Assembly: GCA_946803715.1 (NCBI GenBank) | Contig: CAMPET010000140.1 | Span: forward strand, 1-14,011 | Reading direction: 5' to 3' | From: Beroe ovata | Taxonomy: Eukaryota > Ctenophora > Nuda > Beroida > Beroidae | Length of the DNA: 14,011 nt | Notes under the pieces: generated by a model | What the model was told of the DNA's origin: nothing | The model's input: only the letters and a program-made list of their open reading frames with translations | The model's database searches: none | Shown: positions 8,501 through 13,333 of the stretch, piece by piece | Position numbering within the stretch: the stretch's first letter is position 1 | Layout: each line of letters opens with the position of its first letter | Made by a program: the position numbers and the translations under genes

Positions 8501-10055
8501 ATTGCAGAGCGTTTACAACTATGAAAACTTGACAGTTGACACACATTATAGAACAAGAATGGTAAGTTAAGCGCAGCAAAAATATAATGGTTTGCGGACT
8601 ATATAGCTAACGGACTATCTAGCTAAAACCATCAAAATGGCTGAATTTCGGTCTAGCAATATCGTCCGCGAATCGGACTATATAGCTAAATCTCCCCAGT
8701 CCCCTTTCCATGATAACATCGGGTCAGTGTAAGTGTTAGGGTTAGGGACAGGGTTACAGTTAAGGGCAAGTCAAATGGGGGAAAACATGCTCAAAGGCAT
8801 TTTTGTTTGCTTATCGAGGAATGGGAATAACGGGAGTCAGATTTAGCTATTTAGTCCTCATTCCGGACTATATAGCTAACGGACAAGATAGCAAAAACAA
8901 AGTTTTACAAGTTCAGCTAAAGCGAGTTTTAGCATTATAACTTGAATCAGCGCTGCAAAAAGATAATTGGGTTTATTTTATCACAATCGCGTGTCTATAG
9001 CAGTTCTCATCGTAATTTCGATTCATTCATGTTAAATAGCTGATGTTATACGGTGATCACTAATCACTGATCCATATCCATTTCCTAGTTTGACTCAGCC
9101 ACTGAGTCGCTTACCTGACTTTATCTCGACAAGGTGCTATACCTGTATGAACTGGGAGTGATCTACGTCACAGAAGTAGCCACACTGTAGCGCCTTGAAG
9201 TCCCACATACAAGCTCCACAATTCCCAATGATCGATTCCACTATGCTCAATCTGGGTGGGGAATTGATTTGCGTGACCAGTGTTCAGATTTGGGTGATGA
9301 TTTTGCAACTGTCGTACATTAACCTTAAATTTGAAAAAATTTACAGAAATAGGCATCCTGCATCACAAAAATTATCCCTTCCCCCAAAATGAAGCAGGGA
9401 TAAGCTATTAGCTAGTGCTACTTGTGGCTGCGACTAGGCATTAAACTCACTGCATTTTGAAGTACTCAAGTTGGTTCTCATCACAGCAAACTGCTGGACT
9501 GTCGGCATACTGAAACAGAGTAAAGTGGAGTTGGTCATTTGTACATCAGATCAGCAACGTGTCACGCTGATAATCAGTGGCATATAGTGACGTGCAGGTG
9601 TCCACTGTTCAATGGACATCTAAGTAGTGCTTACCTCTTGGTATCTAATTACCATAGTAAGTTACCATGTGACACACAGAGGCACACAGTACAGTGTACA
9701 CACTTGTCACTTACCATGGGACACACGTCAGTCAGTAGGTTCCTGTGATTCTTGTCTGGTACAATGGGAGGTTGCGCTTCATGGACACAGGGCAAATCTC
9801 CACCGCATGATCCCTGAAACACGGGGGACGTGTTAGCCTGGGTCACATAACCTGAAACATGGGGGACGTGTTAGCCTGGATCACATACACAATATACCCC
9901 CAGACCCCCTACCTTATAGTATGTTAGCTGGTTGTTAGAAATACTACGAGAATAAGTACCTGTAGGAGGCAAGTACCAGGGATATGGGTATACCCGTCAT
10001 CATACCCACTAGCAGAGAGTATGACAAGTAATGACGTCACTATGATCAATAGCAT
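2422..10055 (-). CDS. NPC1: NPC1 homologue (Niemann-Pick C1), 19 coding exons, 3' part outside window
   Basis: Seen: 19 minus-strand exons with GT-AG borders join without a phase conflict into about 792 codons (2378 nt). In order they encode a signal peptide (1-17), a cysteine-rich N-terminal domain (about 29-240), TM1 (about 250-275), a cytosolic linker, TM2 (about 353-373), a large luminal loop (to about 600), and the sterol-sensing domain. The sterol-sensing signature includes [18 protein letters not shown], and a conserved GLP proline at about residue 668 corresponds to human P691. Known of the family: NPC1 is a 13-TM late endosomal/lysosomal RND-type protein that takes cholesterol from NPC2 and passes it to the membrane; human NPC1 is 1278 aa. 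Inferred: roughly 490 residues, the second luminal domain and last membrane segments, lie left of the window. Paralogue NPC1L1 is possible, but a single ancestral NPC1 is more likely. Confidence 0.95.
2711..2787 (-). CDS. NPC1: NPC1 exon 18 (copy adjacent to exon 17)
   Basis: A 77-nt exon with acceptor TATCGTAG|GTGAGG and donor CAGATG|GTGAGA. It encodes [20 protein letters not shown] then SSFCQM, aligning with human GEVAPSMFLSSFSET, with a short insertion after GEV. It enters from phase 1 and ends in phase 0, fitting exons 17 and 19 exactly. An equivalent exon sits at 1263-1339. Confidence 0.9.
2887..3115 (-). CDS. NPC1: NPC1 exon 17: sterol-sensing domain core
   Basis: A 229-nt exon with acceptor CCCCACAG|TTTCTG. 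It carries the strongest homology in the window: [20 protein letters not shown] followed by [13 protein letters not shown], against human [20 protein letters not shown] and VDNIFILVQAYQR. Two nearly identical donors lie 12 nt apart (after 2887 and after 2899). Both leave phase 1, so the products differ by four residues in the loop after TM5. Confidence 0.96.
3130..3281. repeat. GT / GTGTACT microsatellite with an N at 3259
   Basis: (GT)n mixed with several TGTGTACTG units lies 15 bp upstream of the exon 17 acceptor on the minus strand. The N at 3259 marks a scaffold join inside the repeat, so its true length is unknown. Confidence 0.9.
3396..3530 (-). CDS. NPC1: NPC1 exon 16: TM3, start of sterol-sensing domain
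   Basis: A 135-nt, 45-codon exon, phase 0 at both ends, with acceptor TCACTAG|GATGAG and donor [32 protein letters not shown] corresponds to human [20 protein letters not shown], the first helix of the sterol-sensing domain. HSK at its end matches human VDSK. Confidence 0.95.
3674..3864 (-). CDS. NPC1: NPC1 exon 15: luminal domain up to TM3
   Basis: A 191-nt exon with acceptor GATCCAAG|GTGGGT and donor TTGGAG|GTAACT, ending in phase 0. [20 protein letters not shown] and [12 protein letters not shown] align with human GGYDDQNYNNATALVITF and LTISFTAERSIE. The reading frame runs on into the intron for a further 23 codons, but homology ends at the donor. Confidence 0.95.
4056..4138 (-). CDS. NPC1: NPC1 exon 14: luminal domain, CLSSFRGP segment
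   Basis: An 83-nt exon with acceptor CTTCTCAG|GATTGA and donor [30 protein letters not shown] and the following VLGG (spliced) align with human LYCVRAPASLN through DPCLGTFGGP and VLGGYD. The segment between the two cysteines is shorter than in human. Confidence 0.9.
4139..4529. other. NPC1 intron 13, nothing recognisable
   Basis: A 391-bp stretch between exons 13 and 14. I see no repeat, RNA or coding signal beyond short frames without homology. Confidence 0.5.
4530..4680 (-). CDS. NPC1: NPC1 exon 13: middle luminal domain, LCYKPL motif
   Basis: A 151-nt exon with acceptor CCCTTCAG|TCGGCA and donor [24 protein letters not shown] and [13 protein letters not shown] align with human LQDICLAPLSPYN and CTILSVLNYFQNS. 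Both cysteines are retained. Entry phase 1, exit phase 2. Confidence 0.93.
4681..4956. other. NPC1 intron 12 with telomere-like GGGTTAGGG traces
   Basis: At 4895-4921 there is a short degenerate run of GGGTTA-like units ending AGGGTTAGGG. It is too short and irregular for an interstitial telomere array. Nothing else is visible. Confidence 0.4.
4957..5080 (-). CDS. NPC1: NPC1 exon 12: middle luminal domain
   Basis: A 124-nt exon with acceptor TTAACCAG|CTTGTA and donor TTAGAG|GTATAA, ending in phase 1. It encodes [11 protein letters not shown], then [20 protein letters not shown], aligning with human LIIRAPLTDKHIY and PPLDIQILHQVLDLQIAIE. Confidence 0.92.
5331..5436 (-). CDS. NPC1: NPC1 exon 11: start of middle luminal domain (ELWTA motif)
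   Basis: A 106-nt exon with acceptor AATTTCAG|GATAAC and donor [27 protein letters not shown] and the following HEFDTLFG align with human RVTTNPVDLWSAPSS and KEYFDQHFG. This TTNP-x-x-LW junction is highly conserved across NPC1/Patched-type proteins. Confidence 0.95.
5437..5955. other. NPC1 intron 10
   Basis: A 519-bp intron. It holds a GC-rich patch at about 5505-5535 containing the small inverted repeat CCGC-gaa-GCGG. The MITE at 5822-5917 is listed separately. No coding signal. Confidence 0.5.
5822..5917. mobile_element. 96-bp MITE with 19-bp terminal inverted repeats and 9-bp target duplication
   Basis: The left end TTGTAGGATTTTACCCTAC (5822-5840) and the right end, complementary at 18 of 19 positions (5899-5917), bound a 58-bp interior. 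Identical 9-bp direct repeats ACCATGCAC flank it exactly (5813-5821 and 5918-5926). A 9-bp duplication is typical of Mutator-type (MULE) transposons; hAT elements usually give 8 bp. The element has no coding capacity, so it would have been moved in trans. The precise duplication suggests a fairly recent insertion. Confidence 0.88.
5956..6055 (-). CDS. NPC1: NPC1 exon 10: second transmembrane segment
   Basis: A 100-nt exon with acceptor AATCATAG|GTCAAG and donor [31 protein letters not shown] followed by [10 protein letters not shown] aligns with human WGSFCVRNPGCVIFFSLVF and its continuation. The NP turn before the helix is kept. Entry phase 1, exit phase 2. Confidence 0.92.
6056..6718. other. 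NPC1 intron 9, no gene seen
   Basis: A 663-bp AT-rich intron. A perfect 12-bp palindrome TCTCGCGCGAGA lies at 6695-6706, just beyond the exon 9 donor. A 90-codon plus-strand frame at 6356-6628 has no homology or domain I recognise and I treat it as chance. Confidence 0.5.
6719..6877 (-). CDS. NPC1: NPC1 exon 9: cytosolic linker after TM1
   Basis: A 159-nt exon with acceptor CCCACTCAG|AACAGA and donor ACACAG|GTATAG, phase 1 at both ends. It encodes a hydrophilic Asn/Ser/Thr-rich stretch with no obvious similarity to human NPC1. The assignment rests on the splice signals, the single open frame and exact phase agreement with exons 8 and 10, at the place where human NPC1 has its variable cytosolic loop. 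Confidence 0.8.
7040..7170 (-). CDS. NPC1: NPC1 exon 8: first transmembrane segment
   Basis: A 131-nt exon with acceptor AATTACAG|TGATCA and donor CACAA|GTAAAT. It encodes a hydrophobic helix ([19 protein letters not shown]) preceded by WY and followed by a basic stop-transfer cluster, CRHKKQR. This matches the position and topology of human TM1 (VIMWITYMAFLLVFF, then WCYRKRY). Confidence 0.9.
7396..7496 (-). CDS. NPC1: NPC1 exon 7: CSCHDC linker
   Basis: A 101-nt exon with acceptor CTTGCAG|GATATC and donor GAGAA|GTTAGTG, ending in phase 2. [21 protein letters not shown] corresponds to human GCDESVDEVTAPCSCQDC, the hallmark cysteine cluster between the N-terminal domain and TM1. The proline-rich stretch of vertebrates is replaced by a short polar segment. 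Confidence 0.95.
7558..7708. repeat. 11-bp minisatellite, about 14 units, with an N at its edge
   Basis: Units close to CTTGTGTCACA repeat head to tail, with variants TTGTGCCACAC and periodic TTGTGTCATGG interruptions. It lies in NPC1 intron 6. The N at 7557 abuts the array, so unit number is uncertain. Long plus-strand frames through it arise because the unit lacks stops. Confidence 0.93.
7784..7929 (-). CDS. NPC1: NPC1 exon 6: end of the N-terminal domain
   Basis: A 146-nt exon with acceptor TAACAG|GTATTA and donor GATGAG|GTAGTC. It contains [19 protein letters not shown] and the following strand IEFVITDE, aligning with human [20 protein letters not shown] and PFTITPVFSD. Both cysteines are kept. 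Entry phase is 1 and exit phase 0. Confidence 0.92.
7972..8033. repeat. Snapback palindrome in NPC1 intron 5
   Basis: Positions 7981-8016 form a perfect 36-bp palindrome with GAGAATTGAG arms around an (AT)n centre. Outside it, TGTGAAAAT (7972-7980) and ATTTTCACA (8025-8033) are also complementary, offset by 8 bases. This could be a fold-back element remnant. It lies 43 bp upstream of the exon 6 acceptor on the NPC1 strand. The rest of the intron (7930-8352) shows nothing else. Confidence 0.85.
8353..8482 (-). CDS. NPC1: NPC1 exon 5: N-terminal domain helix, ACKNV motif
   Basis: A 130-nt exon with acceptor TTCATCAG|ATAAAAG and donor GGAATAG|GTCAGT, ending in phase 1. [20 protein letters not shown] aligns with human [20 protein letters not shown], including the conserved NAC/DAC cysteine. 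It is shorter than the human counterpart at its start, where human has the DPVTNQT stretch. Confidence 0.92.
8483..9142. other. NPC1 intron 4 with a dispersed GGACTATATAGCTAA motif
   Basis: The 15-mer GGACTATATAGCTAA occurs at 8596-8610, 8675-8689 and 8865-8879. Variants directly abut it at 8612-8626 and at about 8880-8894. A degenerate GTTAGGG stretch lies at 8735-8765. No coding signal is seen. Confidence 0.7.
9143..9251 (-). CDS. NPC1: NPC1 exon 4: core of the sterol-binding N-terminal domain
   Basis: A 109-nt exon with acceptor CACCCAG|ATTGAG and donor [21 protein letters not shown] and [14 protein letters not shown] keep all four cysteines of human [25 protein letters not shown] at nearly identical residue numbers (about 96, 99, 108, 112). 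It starts in phase 2 and ends in phase 0. Confidence 0.94.
9451..9509 (-). CDS. NPC1: NPC1 exon 3: CCD motif
   Basis: A 59-nt exon with acceptor TTTCAG|TATGCC and donor TGCA|GTGAGT, leaving phase 2. It contains [12 protein letters not shown], matching human LCCDVRQLQTLK with the adjacent cysteine pair C74-C75 (here about 73-74). Confidence 0.93.
9715..9813 (-). CDS. NPC1: NPC1 exon 2: N-terminal domain, cysteine-rich
   Basis: Encodes 33 residues in phase 0 at both ends, with cysteines at about 35, 41 and 63. The segment ending NLLTDVCPM aligns with human DLVQELCPGF. The acceptor is TTTCAG|GGATCA and the donor CCCATG|GTAAGTG. A second copy of the acceptor lies 38 nt upstream. Confidence 0.92.
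9814..9887. repeat. 38-bp tandem duplication carrying the exon 2 splice acceptor
   Basis: Two near-identical units start CTGAAACACGGGGGACGTGT (9814) and CTGAAACATGGGGGACGTGT (9852). On the minus strand each supplies the same TTTCAG acceptor. Only the one at 9814 joins exon 1 in frame; the distal one would insert 38 nt and shift the frame. Confidence 0.85.
9960..10055 (-). CDS. NPC1: NPC1 exon 1: start codon and signal peptide
   Basis: Encodes 32 residues starting [17 protein letters not shown], a typical signal peptide, followed by a short stretch with the first domain cysteine (C29). It ends in phase 0 at CAG|GTACTT. This ATG was chosen because it begins the hydrophobic leader and has G at -3. 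Two out-of-frame ATGs lie just upstream (10063 and 10060) and open a five-codon reading frame that overlaps this start. The frame upstream is open through the CACT repeat but shows no nearby in-frame ATG. Confidence 0.85.
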
Positions 10056-10085
10056 CTCATCATATGTGAGCTTTCTGATATAAGT

Positions 10086-10205
10086 AGAGTGAGTGAGTGA
10101 GTGAGTAAGTGAGTGTGTGAGTGATTGTGTCAGTATGAGTCATTGTGGGAGTGTGTGGGAGTGAGTGTGTGGGTGAGTGAGTGAGTGAGTGAGTGAGTGA
10201 GTGTG
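10086..10205. repeat. GAGT microsatellite immediately upstream of NPC1
   Basis: Two blocks of (GTGA)n separated by a degenerate GTGTGTGA stretch. On the NPC1 strand it reads (CACT)n and lies about 30 bp upstream of the start codon, so it is probably in the 5' UTR or core promoter. Confidence 0.9.
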
Positions 10206-11489
10206 TCAGAGTGAAGTAGAATCAGATATATTTTTTCCTAAACCTAAATAAAAAAGAACTGCTAATGGTATTTAAACAAACCACTGCTACTGGCAACAAT
10301 GGTGAACATGACGTATGGAAAACTTATCAATTGTCACAGGGATATATAAGCGAGGTCGTCACCATATCGAATGTCAGCAGCAATGACTCATTCACTCTCC
10401 CACCCATGCGAGATTATATTGGTCACGAACGCGCATGTACGGGGGTTTAATTAAAAATTATATCAGAATCGGGTGACAATTTACTCGAATACTACTAAAC
10501 CACCCTTTTGGTAAGGTTTCACGATTCACAGATCACGTGTTAAGTTCATAACTGTTGCAAATGTATGTGTCTGGTAGGCGTCAAAAGGACCTATGCGTAA
10601 ATCTAGGAAATCGGTATGTTTCTACTTCTAGCTATTCGACTAAATTTGGCGTCCATAGTCTAATAGTGCATGCGTCAACAAAAAAGTGCGTTACAGCTTG
10701 CACGTCATTATATAGTGTGATTCTGCAATGATGAATAATCATCATGTACATATTTAGATATTTATGTGCTTGTTTGCTTGATTCTTGATTCCAGGTTCAT
10801 ATGGATACATCATGGTAATCTTATCGAATGATTATCAGCTACACCCTTATCAGCTGACATCTGAATACACACATTGTAGTGCAACGCACAGTGCATCGGA
10901 AGGGATTGCAAAAAAATATCATTGAAATCGGTTCCAATCTAACTTCGGCATCTCGTCAGATTATAGTGTCGTCTATAACTATTCATTCAGGCATTTATTA
11001 TCATTGTACTAAATTTATGGATAAGACTTAATCAAAGTGGGAAATAAACAAGGACACGTATTTTCACACTGTTGTAGGAATCGACCTACAGTAAATTGAG
11101 TGTGATCTGTTTTTAACGACTTTCAATTTTCTTGCTCCTTCATAAAACACCCCGCAAATTCACCTACTAAAGGCATATTAACCGGTAACCACACTAGCCC
11201 CCTCTCTTTCCCGACATTGACTAGTGATGAAATGACGTCACTCACACGTGTGTCTCAGCTGTGATAGGGACACGTGCACGCAACTCACCAATAAATGCAG
11301 TTGAGTATAATAGAATCGTGTTCAGGAGTAATCGTGTTACGGAGTCATTTGCTCTCACAGCAAATTAAGCGTGATAGGATCTGTTCTGATACACGGACTC
11401 TGAAAATATCGACTAAAGTTAGTGAAGCATGTCAATCAGGGATTCATGTCGAGTGATAAAGAAAGATGAATATGTGGGAAGGGGAATTG
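10206..11489. other. Intergenic AT-rich DNA upstream of NPC1
   Basis: About 1.3 kb without a convincing exon. A TGACGTCA CRE at 11233-11240 is followed by CACGTG E-boxes at 11245-11250 and 11271-11276. A possible minus-strand exon ending at a strong GTGAGT donor near 11293 has a short open frame but a poor acceptor, and I do not call it. Confidence 0.4.
10534..10539. promoter_or_regulatory. CACGTG E-box (TCACGTG, CLEAR-like) upstream of NPC1
   Basis: TCACGTGT lies about 480 bp upstream of the NPC1 start. In vertebrates, lysosomal genes are controlled by TFEB through GTCACGTGAC-type sites. The function here is inference from a 6-7 bp match. Confidence 0.25.
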
Positions 11490-11742
11490 TGATAAGGGCA
11501 AGGATAAGGGTTAGGGTAGATTAGGATGTGATATATTACTGTTAGGGTTAGGGTAGATTAGGGTGTGATATATTACTGTTAGGGTTAGGTTAGATAAGGG
11601 TGTGATATATTANTGTGATATATTACTGTTAGGGTTAGGGTGTGATAGGGTACTGTTAGGGTTAGGGTAGATAAGGGTGTGATATATAACTGTTAGGGTT
11701 AGGGTATATTAGGGTGTGATATATATTACTGTTAGGGTTGGG
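11490..11742. repeat. Telomere-like 37-bp minisatellite with an N at 11613
   Basis: Roughly six to seven units of about 37 bp, each a GTTAGGGTTAGGGTAGATTA block followed by GGGTGTGATATATTACT. It contains TTAGGG pairs but is not a pure telomere array. The same 12 bases, TGTGATATATTA, stand on both sides of the N at 11613, indicating an unmerged contig overlap. Confidence 0.9.
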
Positions 11743-11934
11743 GACGGGTCTTGTGACCGGGTAAAAGTTGTAGTTTTATAGTCGGAGCTGAGGTCATCGT
11801 GAAGACTTGGTCTCGCATGAATTTCGAGATAATAAGCATGCTATAAAAATTCGCTCTAAAATGCATATCAGCATCCAAAATAATCAGCATGTTACGAACA
11901 TGTGGAAATTGCGCTGCGAAGCATATCTAATTTT

Positions 11935-12131
11935 GAACGCGCGCATTTCTGCGCGTTCCGATGTACACTAAACGTCATTGTCAATCGCGCCTGACGTTGA
12001 TGCGAATCATGAGGATTCCATCAAGGACCTACCCTATTATACTATAATAGGGGGATGGACCCGCGGGGTCCACACAGCCACACTAGGGCACAGCTCTACC
12101 CTAGCTGAGCGTGGCCGGGATGGGAAACAAG
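11935..12131. other. Cluster of short perfect hairpins
   Basis: Perfect arms: GAACGCGC / GCGCGTTC (11935-11958); CCCTATTAT-act-ATAATAGGG (12032-12052); TGGACCC-gcg-GGGTCCA (12056-12072); CTAGGG / CCCTAG (12083-12104); and CGGGA / TCCCG near 12116-12136. The patch is more GC-rich than its surroundings. I could not match it to a known RNA, tRNA or SINE. Confidence 0.5.
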
Positions 12132-12171
12132 TCCCGTACCTCCCCAGGGACCATGGAATATTACTTTATAG

Positions 12172-12237
12172 TATAGTAGTTTTGATATTAATCTTCTGTA
12201 CTACTGTATAGTAGTTTTGATATTAATCTTCTGTACT
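12172..12237. repeat. 31-bp direct duplication
   Basis: The 31-base stretch beginning TATAGTAGTTTTGATATTAA occurs at 12172-12202 and 12207-12237 with no differences, a period of 35 bp. Confidence 0.95.
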
Positions 12238-13333
12238 GACGTCGATTCATTGACCATTGCGATTGAAAAACGCATACCATTACAGAGGGAGCCACAAATC
12301 TAAACTGTAAAAATGAATACCCATTACCCATGGGTTCAAGTGCGCCCAATTTTGATAATGAGGTAATGAGATAATGAGATAATGGGACAACAAGGATCTT
12401 TTGAGAGAGGGAAACAACAAAGTACATCACATCACATAAGATAGATATTAGATAGATAGGAACTTAATAAGCTGCACTATCCCTTCTTTCTGAGATTTCT
12501 TCCGTCTTTACCACCAAATTTCGAATGTGAACTTTAAGATTTATAACACACCAATTGGTGCTAAGCTGCTATCGAGTATCGGTGCTTACCGTAATATTAC
12601 TCACAAATACACGCAAAAAGGCCGCTATCAGGGACCAGCCAATGAATTTGTCGGTGGTACCTATTGTGTGTCTATAATCATAATCGGTGTCTGCATGTAA
12701 AGTGAGAGAAGTCGAGCAGAAAATGATCTCGTTAATGGTTAAGTCATGAGGTCGTTCAATGGGGAGAGGGAAATGATCTTACTCAAAGCGTGTAATTCAG
12801 CTTTTTATAACAAAAGCCCGCTCCACGTGGTGCCATGGGGTGTGCGTGGGGTGCGCAGTGGATAACGGTCAATTTGCTCAAAATATCGATTATCCGACTA
12901 TTCCTCAGTTTATTCGCTTCGACTCTCAGCTTGCTTCGTCCTATGACCTTGCTTCGTCCTATGACACACCACAGGTTAACGGATAAGGTAACTTACTTTC
13001 ATGACGATATACTGTAACGCTCATATTACACCACGTCATAAGAAAGGTACACGAGCTAGAAAAAAGGCTGACCAAATTCTCTCATCCATACCTTTATCTT
13101 GGTCAGTAATTATTTATTTATGTCATGCAAGGTCATGACAGATACCTGCTGTGTGTATGGTTCTTTGTCCCCATTGTCCTAATAATAACCTGGCATTCTC
13201 TGACCAATAGCAACTTCTCTACTAGCAACTTCTCTACTAGCAACTTCTCTACTAGCAACTTCTCTACTAGATGTGTGCATGATGTGAGTTGACATGTGAC
13301 ATACATTGTTACAGTGTAATTATTGGATATCAT
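12188..13333 (-). CDS. Candidate unrecognised gene, four putative exons
   Basis: I do not recognise this product. Four minus-strand segments join in frame at GT-AG sites: 13146-13333 (ends CAGCAG|GTATCT), 12997-13055 (after TTTTTTCTAG, ends ATGAAA|GTAAGT), 12590-12690 (after TTACATGCAG, ends ATTACG|GTAAGC) and 12188-12304 (after TTTTTACAG, stop TAA). They total 465 nt, 154 residues. Visible features are four VEKLL repeats near the N-terminus, encoded by a 15-bp satellite, and a likely membrane helix, FIGWSLIAAFLRVFV, in exon 3. The model was found by searching for compatible sites, so chance is a real risk. The first exon may begin later, after the satellite. Its proposed start overlaps the start codon of the plus-strand gene at 13332, so the two models are unlikely both to be right. 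Confidence 0.28.
12931..12965. repeat. 17-bp tandem duplication
   Basis: TTGCTTCGTCCTATGAC occurs at 12931-12947 and 12949-12965. Confidence 0.9.
13208..13270. repeat. 15-bp satellite, four units
   Basis: Four perfect units of TAGCAACTTCTCTAC. On the minus strand they read as VEKLL repeats within the candidate first exon of the unrecognised gene. The perfect identity suggests recent expansion. Confidence 0.95.

Noticed and set aside
11293-11364. Possible minus-strand exon with a strong GTGAGT donor
   Set aside because: The open frame is only about 25 codons and the acceptor has a poor pyrimidine tract; no partner exon with matching phase was found.
11978-12211. 77-codon plus-strand frame over the hairpin patch
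   Set aside because: It runs through the inverted repeats and into the 31-bp duplication, with no recognisable protein features.
12329-12341. GGGTTCAAGTGC, resembling a tRNA B box
   Set aside because: No A box at the right distance and no cloverleaf can be drawn, so neither tRNA nor a tRNA-derived SINE is supported.
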